Origin: Denticeps clupeoides | Lineage: Eukaryota; Chordata; Actinopteri; Clupeiformes; Denticipitidae | Reading direction: 5' to 3' | Assembly (NCBI RefSeq): GCF_900700375.1 | Contig: NW_021629825.1 | Coordinates: 1 to 64,000, forward strand | DNA length: 64,000 bases | Shown here: positions 23,150 through 33,599 of the stretch, piece after piece | Layout of the letters: every line of letters starts with the position of its first letter | Position numbering within the stretch: position 1 is the stretch's first letter | The notes under the pieces: generated by a model | What the model was told of the DNA's origin: nothing | Seen by the model: only the letters and a program-made list of their open reading frames with translations | Databases searched by the model: none | Program-made: the position numbers and the translations under genes

Positions 23150-23290
23150 CTGGAGGGGGAAGGAAGGAAGGAGGTCATAAATTACGCGCAGGGTGTCCGG
23201 TGGAGAAGGGGAGAAGGGAAGGAGGTCATAAATTACGCGCACGGTGTCCGGTGGAGAAGGCTTGAATGTAGAAGGGTAGATGGTCATAAA
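23150..23290 (+). repeat. GC-rich minisatellite
   Basis: Units with ggaggtcataaattacgcgc and gggtgtccggtggagaagg. Mirror of 9520-9665. Confidence 0.8.
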
Positions 23291-24119
23291 TCACGCGCTT
23301 TTTCCTCATACAGATATGCCATCAATCATTTTTGACATAAAGTATATTATTATAACTACTCATGTACCGTTTAAATGAGTGATAATCCGAATACAGTTAC
23401 TTTGCTAAAATAAATGTATACACGGCTGTCTGATCAGCGCTGCCACCAGGACGACCATCTGCCCGTTCCAGAGCAAGCACAAGTGTGCGTAATAGTGCGC
23501 GTAACAGTGCTAAACGTTACCACAAAACATTCCATTTTCTCCAAGTACAGTATGAGTGCGAGGAATAATTAATTCATGCATTTTTATAATAATTTTTTTA
23601 TAATTATCTCGGTATTGTTCACTGATAAGACCTGATAAGACCTCATTATTTAGTAAACTTAGTGTTTGTTTTTTTGTAAGCATTAGAAAAGCAGCACCTC
23701 ATATGTTTATGCCAATTGTTAGCCAATTATTGGATTTTTTGGGGGGATTTAAGTTTTTCAACCAAACAGTTCAGCACTGACACCTTAGAGGGTTCTTGTA
23801 AATGGCCATGAAGTAATGTTGCTGGGTTGCATTAAAACATATATTGTCTTGTGTTTAAAAAGATATGTGGTGGTTGTCATATGTTGTCATTGTCACATCA
23901 AGTTTAAAATATCTGATTTGTATTGAAGGATCTTTAGTATTTTCAAGTTATTTGTGGAAGAGTAATATTGACAGTAAATGCCAAAAAGTATATTTAATTT
24001 TTTTTTTTATTCTACTTTATTAACTAGAAAACTGAAGACTGGAGAATTATCAAAACAATTTAACATTCTGTTGGTAGGGTCAAAATGTGGTGTAATCATT
24101 ATGTAAGCATGGATGCATC

Positions 24120-24235
24120 CAACCCTGGATCTAGTGGTTCAGGCTGGTGTTGGTCTCTCAGGGGGGGGGGGCTGTCCATGTAACTACCGATTGTAAGTCA
24201 CTCTGGATAAGGCTTTCTGATAAATACCATAGATG
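24120..24235 (+). mobile_element. SINE tail remnant
   Basis: Third copy of the tail seen at 18125, with an expanded G run before ctgtccatg. Confidence 0.6.
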
Positions 24236-24289
24236 TACACATAAATTAGTATTGCTGCTGACATGTCCATTCCCTTATTACCACAGTGT

Positions 24290-24632
24290 ATGGCTACTTG
24301 ATGGCTACTTAAATACAGCATAATACACCAAGTCACAAAGCTCAAACTATCTCAGTCTAGTTACTTGAACATGACATTGAGTTCGCTGTACTCTACATTC
24401 ACCAGGACTCAATCCAAACAGAACACCTTCGGATATTGGCTTCGGATATCATAGACAACCAGCAGACAAATCTGCCGCAGCTACATGATGCTATCATGTC
24501 TGTATGGCTCAATATATCTGAGGAATATTTCCACACCTTTTTGAGGCTATGCCATGAAGAATAAGGTGGTTCTAAAGGCATAAGGTGGTCCACCCGAGTA
24601 CTAACGAGGTCTACCTAATAATATGACCAGCG
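24290..24632 (+). mobile_element. Old Tc1/mariner-type transposase 3' remnant
   Basis: Third copy of the decayed transposase end. It is slightly better preserved in places but still broken. Confidence 0.72.
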
Positions 24633-26517
24633 AGAATCAATCATACAGATAGAAAATCTGCGAACAATGAAGCACTTCAGCATCAGAAGGATAAAAAAAT
24701 ACAAATATACTGTAGAAAAAATATACAAATAAATAAACTTTAAATTCTTTGATATTATAGCCCTAAAGTTGCATGCCCCCTCCCTAAAAATCGCACCCCT
24801 TGATACGATTTCAGAAAATATGAAATTGTTAACATGAGAAATTTATTTGAAGTTACTTGATAATAATATTAAAAACCATGTCTAAAATATATATATGTCT
24901 GATGTGAACTATATTAAAAAGTGGTTAGAAAGTGTGTAGGTATATATTTTCAATATTATCATTACATAATCCATAGTGGAAAAACATGATTAAAAAGAAT
25001 GTTGAAAAGTTTTTTCAATGTTCATAAATATATCAGTTTGATAAACAGAAGTCTGTGTGAGGTTCATTAAATAGAAATTTTAGTTTGTTAACGTTTTTGT
25101 GCGGCATATCTTCTGAAAACCAAAGATGAGACACCTTTGGAGAACGGTTTGTTCATAAAACATTGTTACGATTAGTTTTTGTGTGGCATATCATCTGAAA
25201 ACCATAGATGAGACACCTTTGGAGAAAGGTTTGTTCATAAATCAGCATTATGATTAGTTTTATTTTGGCATGGAAAAGTCTGTTTGTGTGTGTGTGTGTG
25301 CAAACAGGTTATGTCCTGTGTCAATGGTGTGATGCTTCCTACATACCATTATGTGATGTATCTTTTGGAAAATGACTGATGGGATACCATATTCAGTAAG
25401 TATATTAACAGTGTTTGCATTGTATTAAAATTAGTATTGTGTTTAGTATGTGTTTAACACTGAAACAATAGGTTGAGTAAATCCTTGAGTGAAAAACAAG
25501 GTTTCTGTTTTAAAAGATAGTCTAAGGGTGTGTGAACTGTGGGTCTGTGTCATTGATATGAGGGGTTCGTAAACCACCAACAATGGTCATTTTTGCAAAC
25601 ATCAGTTTCAAGCGAGCACTAAATAGTAGTTGGTTATCTGCTGGGTGGTGAAGATCTTGTTACTGCCAATGAGGAGCGGTCACAAGCTGGGATGGTTTCA
25701 GAAGAAATTAACATTGTTAATAAATGTAGGATTTTTTTTTTTCTGAAAAGAATCTTGAAAAAAATATTTCATGTTCATAAATATATCAGTTTGATAAACA
25801 AAAGTCTGTGTATGGTTCAACTAAATAAAAATTAGAGTTTATTAACGTTTTGTGTGTCATATCATCTGAAAACCATAAATGAAATACCTCTGGCTTGTTC
25901 ATAAAACAGCGTGACGATTAGTTTATTATTATTCTAATAAATTATTTTAGCAAGGAAAAGAAAAAGTATGTTGTGTGGGTGTGTGTGTGTGTGTGTGTGT
26001 GTGTGTCAATCATACAAATAGTAAATATACGAACAGTGAAGCCCTTCAGCATAAGAAGGTTAAAAAAATAACTGAAACTTTAAATTCTTGATATTATAGC
26101 CCTAAAAGTCACAACCCCCCTCTCTAAAAATCACACCTCTTGATACGATTTTAGAAAATATGAAATTGTTAACATGAGAAATTTATTTGAAGTTACTTGA
26201 TAATAATAATAAAAAATCATGTGTGTGTGCTGTGAAGCGTTTGTTCGCAAATCTTAAGAAACCAAATTTTTTCACACTTTTAATGTTTTGATCACAATTT
26301 GTGGCCCTCCTGTAGTCCCCAAACAAGCAATCAATACGTCATTTTGTTTTTACGTCATTCTCCGTTTTTTTTGTGCGTCTGACGGCCTTAGCGTGGCAGC
26401 CACAAATGCGAGACATGGCATTTTTGCCCTTCTTCCCTATGTCCCATGTTTTCCTGACCACTGTTGCTGGTAGCAACACATCCAATATGTCAGATTGTGT
26501 GTCTCGGCGAGGCCTTC

Positions 26518-26538
26518 GGCGAGGCCTTCGGCCTCGCC
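26518..26538. other. Hairpin, 9-bp stem
   Basis: ggcgaggcc, loop ttc, ggcctcgcc. The left strand gaggccttcggc is present twice in tandem, so two alternative hairpins are possible. Confidence 0.8.
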
Positions 26539-26687
26539 TCGACTCCCGTGTCTCTAGCTTTTACGGCTGGTCACTGGGAGCCAAAAATGTGTTCCCAGCA
26601 CGATAGTAAACGGTACTTTTTACACTTTGAACCCGATTTGTGGGCGGGCCGTACGACCTACCAAAATAAACAATACGTCATATTGTG

Positions 26688-26720
26688 CGGAGTGGTCAGG
26701 CCTTCGGCCTGACCACTCCG
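26688..26720. other. Perfect hairpin, 15-bp stem
   Basis: cggagtggtcaggcc, loop ttc, then the exact complement. It uses the same ggccttcggcc core as the hairpin at 26518 but a different outer stem, so the pairing, not the outer sequence, is shared. Confidence 0.9.
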
Positions 26721-27103
26721 TTGTTTCTGTACGTTTCACGGTTTTTGCGTGGCAGCCTTGAACGTAAGACGTGTCCTTTTTTGCTGGTCCAGCACAATAG
26801 TAAGTGGTCTGTCATGCTGACAGGCCCAAATTACATGATAACATATATACATTTTTCCAACAATTATCATTACATAATCCAAAGTGGAAAAAAAAACATG
26901 ATTAAAAAGAATTGTGGTTTTCAACGTTTTAAAGTAGGATTTGAGAGTTTTTTTTTCATGTTCATAAATATATCAGTTTGATAAACAGAAGTCTGTGTGT
27001 GGTTCAATTAAATAGAAATTATAGTTTGTTAACGTTTCTGTGAGAAAGGTTTGTTCATAAAACAGTGTTATGATTCGTTTTATTTTAGCAAGAAAAAGAA
27101 AAA

Positions 27104-27104
<1 letters not shown>

Positions 27105-27149
<45 letters not shown>

Positions 27150-27166
27150 GTGTGTGTGTGCGTGTC
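27105..27166 (+). repeat. TG microsatellite
   Basis: Long (TG)n with single C interruptions. A second TG tract lies at 27325-27372 and another at 25975-26008. Confidence 0.92.
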
Positions 27167-27333
27167 AGTGATGTGATGCCTCCTACATACCATTGTGTGA
27201 TGTATCTTTTGGAAAAACGACTGAATGTGTTATATATTTAAAATAAGTATTGTGTTTAAACTTGTTTTTCTTTAACTAGAAATCCTTTTAAACCATATAT
27301 CATTAAAATATGGTTTTAAAAATAGTCTAAGTG

Positions 27334-27373
<40 letters not shown>

Positions 27374-27879
27374 AATATGAGACTCTGCAAGGTGTCGGGA
27401 AAGAATGTGAGATGAAACCGGGAAGGGAAGTGCGGTGGGGAAAGGGATGGCTTTGGGAGAAATGGGGTCATAAGCCATTAGCAATGGCCATAGTTGTAAA
27501 CAAGTGATAAGACATCTGTTTTAAAAGTTAGTCTAAGTGTATATGACATCTGTAATGTGACACAAGGGAGAGAGCGATAGAGTGGGGCGAGAAGGTGCTG
27601 TGATGCTTCCTACATACAAAATGGGATTCTACCATATTCAGTCAGTATATGAATAGCGTATGCGTTTGTATTTTTAAAATAAGTTTGTGTAAGTATTGTG
27701 ATTAAACGTAAAACCATACACTTAAAAATAAGGTTTCTGTTTTAAAAGTAGAGCTATACCGGTTTATGACCTCTCCCACAACAGCCATAGTTTGTAAACA
27801 AGTGATATGACATCTGTTTTTTTAAAAGCTTGTATAAGTGATTATATGACATCTAAGACTGTGAGAGGATGCGCTGGGT

Positions 27880-28040
27880 GTCCAAGGGTGAGAGAGGGGA
27901 GAGGGAAGGAGGTCATAAATTACGCGCTGGGTGTCCGGTGGAGAAGGGGAGAAGGTAGAAGGGTAGGAGGTCATAAATTACGCGCTGGGTGTCCGGTGGA
28001 GAAGGGGAGAAGGTAGAAGGGTAGGTGGTCATAAATCATG
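27880..28040 (+). repeat. GC-rich minisatellite
   Basis: Three units of about 65 bp with attacgcgctgggtgtccgg, related to the blocks at 9520 and 23150. Confidence 0.8.
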
Positions 28041-28124
28041 CGCTTTTTCCTTATCCTGATATGTCATCAATCATTTTTGACATAAAGTATATTTTAATCG
28101 CTACTTATACAGATACATATTTAT

Positions 28125-28235
28125 GTTATTTTTTTGTGATGCTATTACCTTCTGCTTCTGTCACTTTCTGCCGTGACAAGTGCAATTTCCCACTTGTGGG
28201 ACTAATAAAGGTTTATCTTATCTTATCTTGCACTG
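28125..28235 (+). mobile_element. Non-LTR retroelement 3' tail (LINE- or SINE-type)
   Basis: The segment gcaatttcccacttgtggga, then actaataaaggtttatc and a (TTATC)n-like end, is a widespread fish LINE or LINE-derived 3' tail. Only the last about 110 bp are present. I cannot fix the clade from so little. Confidence 0.6.
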
Positions 28236-28310
28236 GGACTGCTGTACAGGACCTCAATTTCGTCGTGCTGTAGTACTAAGTATGATTGTGCAATGACAAT
28301 AACGTCTTTA
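28236..28310 (+). mobile_element. Second non-LTR 3' tail
   Basis: The stretch aatttcgtcgtgctgta and gtgcaatgacaataacgtc resembles another common fish retroelement tail, directly abutting the previous one. Confidence 0.45.
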
Positions 28311-28560
28311 AACTTAAATTTTCTCTGGCATTAGATTGAACAATGAAAGTCTCAGAAACGTCAATTTGCACATGTCAATAAATGTTTTTGTTCGGACTCA
28401 ATCGATTAAAAGTGATTAGTCACTAATAGGGCTTGCCATGATGCATATTTAAAACTATTTTCAATTTGTTACTTTTAAAAGCTATTTAAAATACAGAGAC
28501 TTTTCCCGTCCACGTCGAATGGTGTAATATCATGCAAGTTAAAGGGAATAAATTGGATAA
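28311..28560. other. No recognised feature
   Basis: About 250 bp of moderate AT content with no coding or repeat signal that I recognise. Confidence 0.5.
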
Positions 28561-28579
28561 TGAATCCAATGAGTGGATG

Positions 28580-28740
28580 CAAATTTTTCGACCAATGGTC
28601 TCCATGGCAACAGGTCAGTAACGGTCAGTCCGATTAATCAACGTGCTCCACTTCCACAACTCTGGTCGACCCGAAGCGGTTTACCTGCGCCAACAAAGCG
28701 AGACTGCGAGCGGGTCTGCAGATCCTCCCAGACGTTGAGG
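28580..28740 (+). promoter_or_regulatory. Possible promoter and first exon with RFX X-box
   Basis: gtctccatggcaac at 28598-28611 fits the RFX X-box consensus and sits directly after a CCAAT motif (28592). About 125 bp further on, gacgttgag is followed by gtaaag, a fair splice donor, at 28740. The segment is more GC-rich than its surroundings. RFX X-boxes commonly drive ciliary genes, and a radial spoke head fragment lies at 40.3 kb on the same strand, so this may be the separated 5' end of that gene. That link is inference. Confidence 0.35.
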
Positions 28741-28837
28741 TAAAGCAGACTGTGATTTGTTCTGGAACTGTCTCTGGAACGTACTCAGCTCTTAGTGATG
28801 GCACACAGCTTCACGGTTAGAACTCTGTCAGGTTCTA

Positions 28838-29062
28838 CAAGTGAAAGTGAAGTGATTGTCATTGTGAAACACCGCAGCACAGCACATGGTGACACGGTGA
28901 AACGTGTCCTCTGTATTTAACCGTCACCCTTGGTGAGCAGTGGGCACCATGACAGGCGCCCGGGGAGCAGCTTGTGGGGACCGTGCTTTGAACCAGGGGA
29001 CCTTGGTGGTTCGGCATCCACACCTGCAACCTTCCGATTACGGGGCCACACTTGGACCGTGT
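28838..29062 (-). mobile_element. tRNA-derived SINE, degraded
   Basis: Reads antisense to the SINE at 60318-60577: gtgaagtgattgtcattgtg, then a CA-rich body, then gcaaccttccgattacgggg near the head. The B-box side is altered and the A-box end is cut. Old copy. Confidence 0.8.
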
Positions 29063-29219
29063 CGCCATATCGTATTACAGCTAAAAAACTCAATGTTGCA
29101 GGTGAGAACTTAAACAGACCAATCAGGACATGAGAAGAATCATGTCTAGCTGCCCTAAATAGATATTTCATACAAGACACAGTTAGAAATGATGATGAGC
29201 ACTTTATTACACCGTGTCA

Positions 29220-29650
29220 TATTTACAATTACGGCATTTGGCAGAGCGACTTACAACGTGCTTTCAAGTTACCATTGATGAAGAGATCAATTCCGGTTCA
29301 CTAGGACCCCAACTATGAATACAATCTTTTTATTCATTCTGTTGTAGATTCTGTACACAAGTTTGACAAGAAGAAGGTTACAAGTTCATCTAAATATTCT
29401 CTAAAGAAGTACTGGAGGCTCGGAGTATACGAGGTGCAGTGCGAGGTGTAATAAGGGCTGTGAGGTAGGATGGTGCTACTCCATGTTTGGCTTTGTAGGC
29501 CAGCATCAGTATTTAGAACCTGATGCGTGCAGCTACTGGGAGCCGGTGGAGGGAACGTAGCAGAGGGGCGGTGTGGAGAACTTGGGAAGGTTGAACATCA
29601 GTCGTGCTGCTTCGTCCTGTATGAGTTGTAGAGGTCGGATGGTACATAGA
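29220..29650 (-). mobile_element. L2-type LINE 3' end
   Basis: On the - strand the frame reads like the C-terminus of an L2/Maui-type reverse transcriptase polyprotein (NLPKFST, APSYL, ARLVPPSL in the family copies) followed by the tail ggcatttggcagagcgactt in complement. 5'-truncated, with a further internal deletion relative to the copy at 37405. Confidence 0.85.
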
Positions 29651-29654
29651 GGTA

Positions 29655-29905
29655 GATTCTTGTTTACTGCCACTTTCACTTTTTAATCATTATTATTGGT
29701 GTGTTTTACACTTGGCCAACACACTCGCGTCTGAACCAGAAGAGCACCAAGTTCCAGGTTCAAACCCCACTTACTACCATCGTGTCCCTCTGTCCCCAGG
29801 GGGACTGTCCCCGTCACTACTGAATGTAAATGTGTTGTTACGGAACACGTAAAATAATATAGTTGTATATAATCCAAGTGAAATATAGTACATAGTGAAC
29901 TATAC
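29655..29905 (+). mobile_element. tRNA-derived SINE (family A, downstream type)
   Basis: Contains an A-box-like ttggccaacacactcg and a B box, ggttcaaacccc, then catcgtgtccctctgtcccc and agggggactgtccccgtcac. Downstream-type copies (also near 37990, 45530 and 63050) lack the segment gcgggacgcttaaccctgac found in the copies upstream of the coiled-coil gene. Confidence 0.8.
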
Positions 29906-29995
29906 AACATGGTTTTTAATGTTTGTCTTGTGTTTTGGACGTGTGAAGCTCAAGAAAGTCAAAGGAGATTTCATTCATCTTTTCTATATAGATTC

Positions 29996-30001
29996 TTTAT
30001 T
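29996..30001 (-). terminator. Polyadenylation signal of coiled-coil gene copy 1
   Basis: AATAAA on the - strand, about 65 bp past the stop codon. The same signal follows the copies at 38389 and 62876 and the fragment at 45350. Confidence 0.75.
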
Positions 30002-30064
30002 TGCATTTTGTAATAACGCTCATGTTACGCTCGCCTTTGCGATGTCCGCATAGCTGCGTCCTGT

Positions 30065-31120
30065 TCACCAGCCTCCCAGATCAACCTGGACAGCCTGGTT
30101 CTTGTACTGTTTTCTTTTCTCCACGTCTCCTTGTGAAGCTTCTCGAAGATGCTCCAGTGCTGCTCTCATGTACGCAGTCTGCACGAGTTGCCCACACAGT
30201 TCCTTCTCCCTTCTGAGGAGGACCTTCAGGGTTTCCTCAATCTCCTGCCTCTTGCTTGTATTGTTTAAGTCCTGGAAACGTTTTTCCAGTTCGTTCCTGG
30301 TAGATGTTTCTTCAAGGAGCACTTTTTCAAGTTCTTCTCGTGCTCTGTGCTCATGGTCACGTTCGGCTGTCATCATCTCAAGTTCCTTTTTCATTTGCTG
30401 GAGCGTCTCCTCGTGGAGACTGTCTTTGCTCTCCAGCTGATGACGGAACTTTGTCTCTGTCTCCAGGAGAAGCCTCTCTGCCTCTTTCCTGCTTTCTCTT
30501 TTTGCTTCAAGCTCTTTTTCAGCTTTCTCTCTCCTGCTCTGCTCATCTGTCATTTGACTTCTCAGCGTTTCCTGCTCCTTCTTCTCGTTCTGCAGCGTCT
30601 CTTCATAAAGAGCCTGCATGCTCCCCAGCTGCGTATGGAGCTGTGTCTCCATCTCCATCTGCTTTCCAGCTTCTCTCACGTTACAGAAACGCCTTTCTGC
30701 TTCTTCTCTGTTGTGTCTCTCCACGTTCAGCTGTGCTTCAAGCTCCTCACATTGCAGCCGTTCCAGATCTTGTTCTTCTCTCAGTCTTTCTTTTACTTCA
30801 TTCTCAGCCTCCTGGATGGCAATTTGCCTCAGCTCTTCACGCCAAGCCAGGCTGTTCTGTGTCGTGTCACGAATAGCCATCTCCAGATTATTATTAGAGG
30901 CCATGAACATCTCCTCCACTTCTTTACGATGACCGGGATCCCTTTCCAGGAATGTCTCCGTCACCGCCTCGAGTGTGCCGAGCTGTTCCCCGAACACCTC
31001 AACCTGACCCATCTGAGCTGATTTCAGATCGGTCATTTTGGGCTCAACGGAAACGTCCTTCTTGAAGAAGCGACGCTTGGTCCACCTAACAAACTTCTTC
31101 CACGCCTTCCACGCCTTCAT
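30065..31120 (-). CDS. Intronless coiled-coil protein, copy 1 (intact)
   Basis: 351 residues, no intron, function not recognised. I start at the ATG at 31120 because a TATA-like box about 65-70 bp upstream predicts a short leader; the frame is open for 20 more codons upstream without an ATG. The N-terminus is strongly basic and aromatic (KKFVRWTKRRFFKK, residues about 7-20), then a short acidic stretch. From about residue 90 to 335 the protein is almost all charged heptads (long coiled coil, no signal peptide or membrane segment). Two repeats of about 62 residues are visible, each beginning ET..H.QL....L.EETLQ. The basic head could bind membrane or nucleic acid; that is inference. It is the only copy with an unbroken frame. 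It lies in the same orientation as the C1q gene at 34588-37076. Confidence 0.85.
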   Translation of the reverse strand: MKAWKAWKKFVRWTKRRFFKKDVSVEPKMTDLKSAQMGQVEVFGEQLGTLEAVTETFLERDPGHRKEVEEMFMASNNNLEMAIRDTTQNSLAWREELRQIAIQEAENEVKERLREEQDLERLQCEELEAQLNVERHNREEAERRFCNVREAGKQMEMETQLHTQLGSMQALYEETLQNEKKEQETLRSQMTDEQSRREKAEKELEAKRESRKEAERLLLETETKFRHQLESKDSLHEETLQQMKKELEMMTAERDHEHRAREELEKVLLEETSTRNELEKRFQDLNNTSKRQEIEETLKVLLRREKELCGQLVQTAYMRAALEHLREASQGDVEKRKQYKNQAVQVDLGGW

Positions 31121-31174
31121 TTCTCTACCTCTATACTGAACTCTCGTAAATCTGAAATGATTAAGCTCTTCACG

Positions 31175-31350
31175 GCTCACCTCTTAAATAGAGCGAAGCT
31201 GATGATGTCACTTTTTTTTCAGCCAATCAGATGGAGGAACAAGATCTTAAGAACATTGTGATTGGCTGGTTTCACTCAGCTGATTACGCTACAGAACAAG
31301 AGCTCAGAAACATTGTGATTGGCTGAAAAAAATTATATCAGCCAATCACA
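31175..31350 (-). promoter_or_regulatory. Promoter of coiled-coil gene copy 1
   Basis: On the - strand, in order towards the gene: CCAAT-box motifs at 31342-31346, 31318-31322, 31261-31265 and 31223-31227 (both orientations), a CRE-like TGACATCA at 31203-31210, and a TATA-like TATTTAA at 31184-31190. The three element types are kept in all promoter copies, although the copy at 61590 has a changed TATA-like box. Four CCAAT boxes within 125 bp suggest NF-Y control. Confidence 0.75.
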
Positions 31351-31489
31351 TTAATTCTGGGCTCTTGTTCTTGCTGAAAAAAAGTGCCTCTCTGGACAGT
31401 GAATCAGGAGGAAACCCACACCGAGACAGAAGAACATGTAAACTCCACACACACAAGGTGCTGTCAACGCTATTTGTCCCAAATCAAAT

Positions 31490-31649
31490 TACTGCCACTT
31501 TCACTTTTTAATCATTATTATTGGTGTGTTTTACACTTGGCTAACACGCTCGCGTCTGAACCGGAAGAGCACAAAGTTCCAGGTTCAAACCCCACTTACT
31601 ACCATCGTGTCCCTGAGCGGGACGCTTAACCCTGACTGTGTCCCCAGGG
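31490..31649 (+). mobile_element. SINE family A, upstream type, split by hAT element
   Basis: A box in ttggctaacacgctcg, B box in ggttcaaacccc, then ctgagcgggacgcttaaccc. The rest of the SINE resumes at 32428 after the hAT insertion and runs to about 32520. Confidence 0.8.
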
Positions 31650-32427
31650 CATACCTGTCAAGTATCCCGTTTTGGCCCGTTCTTTCCCGCCGTCCTCCCG
31701 TATTAGTATTTTCCCGTAAATCTCCCGTATTTTAATCTGCGTTATTTAAAAAAAATAATCTGAGTTGTGTCGCTAATGTCGCGATAAGTGCCGCCTGCAG
31801 TAGCTACTACAGGTACTGAAGGTGGCAGTTCTCGCGAGATTAGCGCTTGAGGTCAGATGACGAGATGATGAGTGACGACGCGGGAAAAAAGAAGAAGAAA
31901 CAGACAGATGATGGACGCCAGGACAGAGAAGGAAGGCGCTCCTGCCAAAAAAAACTAAATCCTCGTGTCAATACCGCGATCAATGGGACACCGAATGTAT
32001 TTTTTATGAAGAAGAGCGGGGTGGGGGACAGTCATTTGTAACCGCGATTTTAGCGTCGCACACGGGGGAAGGAATGATGTCCGCCAGGCACAAAAACATG
32101 CCCGGGCGATGTCAGCATTCGTGACGAGAAATGCCACTGAGGCAGACCAGGTCACAAGTGCAGAGGTACAAACGGCAACGCTGTGTACCAAAAACCTGAT
32201 TCATCAGTTTGTCCAATAATGGCGGACAGGAAACAAAGGTCAGGAGTGGTGCAGCTGTGCATAAAGCCAGCTGAAGTTTAGAAGTGATTGACAAGTGGTG
32301 ATTTTAGCTTTCTTGTCACCCCTCTTAAAATGTAAGGGACACTGGGGCTTGGTCGGGGTGGTGGGACTGCTTGTGGTGGGCGCAGGAAAATGTCCCTTAT
32401 TTTCAAATCCAAAACTTGACAGGTATG
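31650..32427 (+). mobile_element. hAT-type DNA transposon, 778 bp, non-autonomous
   Basis: Inverted ends catacctgtcaagt and acttgacaggtatg with an 8-bp target duplication ccccaggg on both sides (31642-31649 and 32428-32435), as expected for hAT. Inside, broken frames resemble the N-terminal part of a fish hAT protein (a lysine-rich start, then YRDQWDTE). No catalytic region. The same insertion at the same SINE base is found at 39966 and 60260-61291. Confidence 0.85.
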
Positions 32428-32520
32428 CCCCAGGGGGACTGTCCCCGTCACTACTGAATGTGTTGTTACGGAACAAGTCAAATAATATAGTTGTATATAT
32501 TCCAAGTGAAATATAGTACA

Positions 32521-33160
32521 CAGTCAGTAAAAACATTTGTTTTGCACGTCATTAGTGTGAACATGGACACGCCCCCTACACAAATGGGCCAATCGGATAC
32601 CAGTACAACTTTGATTCTACATTTTATTATTAGATCATTTGTACCGTGATATAAAATTATTTTTAATGTTTGTCTTGTGTTTTAGACGTGTCAGAAAGAC
32701 TTTGGGCGGAACCAGATTTGTTTAGTTGTTTCTATCTGGTCCGGTTAGAGTGTGACACCTAATGAGCCACGCGTATTTTTCACATGTAAATGTGTGCGTT
32801 CATGACGGAAAGTAAGTGCTGAGGAGTGTTGTTCACACTCGTGTGTTCGATTCGTTTATCCTTTCATACTGTTTTATTTGCAGAGAGAGAGTTTGTAATG
32901 TTTGGGAATTATTTAATTCTTATGCTAATTTCCGCCTGCTATTAGCGCTAAGCTAACGGGGTTCAATAATTTTCCTGTGTTTTAGCTGCCTATATTTATA
33001 TTCTAGGTAAAATGTTCTAGTGCTGGTTAGCTGCTTATGTAGGATTGTATTGTCTGTTTCATGTTAGATTACTGTAAGCAGTGTTATTAATCAGTGTTGT
33101 GTATCATATCATGTTCTGTGGAGTGTTTGCTTATGTATGCTTTCTGTGTTTCTTGTAGAC

Positions 33161-33191
<31 letters not shown>

Positions 33192-33400
33192 ACACACACA
33201 CACACATACTTCGTTAATAAATAAGATAATTGATAAGCTGGCCTCCAGGCTCCTGATTCTCTGACCGGAATCAGATCCTATTGTCGCTTCACCAGTGTAA
33301 CACGTCGTGGGAGTGGTAGAATCTACACGACAAGACGTGTGAAACTCAAGAAAGGCAAAGGAGATTTCATTAATTTTTTCTTTATAGATTCTTTATTTAC
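32521..33400. other. Unclassified block of the amplified unit, with CA tract
   Basis: About 880 bp repeated inverted at 50210-51065 and 59510-60130. Holds a CA microsatellite at 33162-33207 and the stretch gttagcttagcgctaat in complement. No convincing open frame. Confidence 0.7.
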
Positions 33401-33404
33401 TGAA

Positions 33405-33520
33405 ATATCCTACTGTGTCTTCCTTTTACCTTCAGAGATGGAGGGACCAGGCGAGCAGTACTGGAGGCTCGGAGTATACCAGGTGCAGTGCAAGGTGTAA
33501 TAAGGGTATTATAAATCATT
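33405..33520 (-). mobile_element. L2-type LINE internal fragment
   Basis: About 110 bp matching the ARLVPPSLKVKGR coding segment of the L2 copies. Counterpart at 50095-50190. Confidence 0.75.
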
Positions 33521-33599
33521 ATAAATCTGCTTGGCAGCAGAATCCCAGAATCTCTGTATTTAATCAGCTCAAGGTAATGTTGAGACGTGAGAGAAAGTC

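Larger units (their letters stand above)
16391..23360 (+). repeat. Palindrome 1, right arm
   Basis: Inverted counterpart of 9456-15725. Order from the spacer outwards: about 680 bp of AT-rich single-copy-like sequence, segment S (17077-17368), a poly-T/AT-rich stretch, the SINE tail, the Tc1 remnant, 672-bp tandem repeats, a long TG tract and a GC-rich minisatellite. No gene seen. Confidence 0.95.
26222..26850 (+). repeat. GC-rich hairpin-bearing insertion
   Basis: About 630 bp that replaces about 90 bp of the normal unit and is absent from both palindrome arms. Internally repetitive: caatacgtcat-like motifs at 26332, 26482 and 26671, gcgtggcagcc at about 26391 and 26749, and bagcacratagtaa-like segments near 26596 and 26795. 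Much higher GC than its surroundings. I do not recognise the family. Open frames across it are probably chance. Target-site duplications are not clear. Confidence 0.7.
23362..28110 (+). repeat. Third, diverged copy of the palindrome-arm unit
   Basis: Restarts with catgtaccgtttaaatgag as at 17365 and follows the same order as the right arm, but with scattered substitutions, only one 670-bp unit and a foreign GC-rich insertion at 26222-26850. It is older, or has escaped the homogenisation acting on the two palindrome arms. Confidence 0.9.

Noticed and set aside
9456-23360. Palindrome 1 as a read-through hairpin assembly artefact
   Set aside because: A unique asymmetric spacer and a different number of tandem units in each arm argue against a simple fold-back, although only spanning reads can settle it.
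26505-26545. Rho-independent terminator or riboswitch
   Set aside because: Strong hairpin but no U tract and a eukaryotic context.
26464-26712. Protein-coding gene in the GC-rich insertion
   Set aside because: Three overlapping frames are open at once, as expected of GC-rich repeats, and none has a recognisable domain.
30347-31021. Long open frames opposite the coiled-coil gene, here and in other copies
   Set aside because: Shadows of the charged, GC-biased coiled-coil coding strand; they vanish or shift in the other copies.
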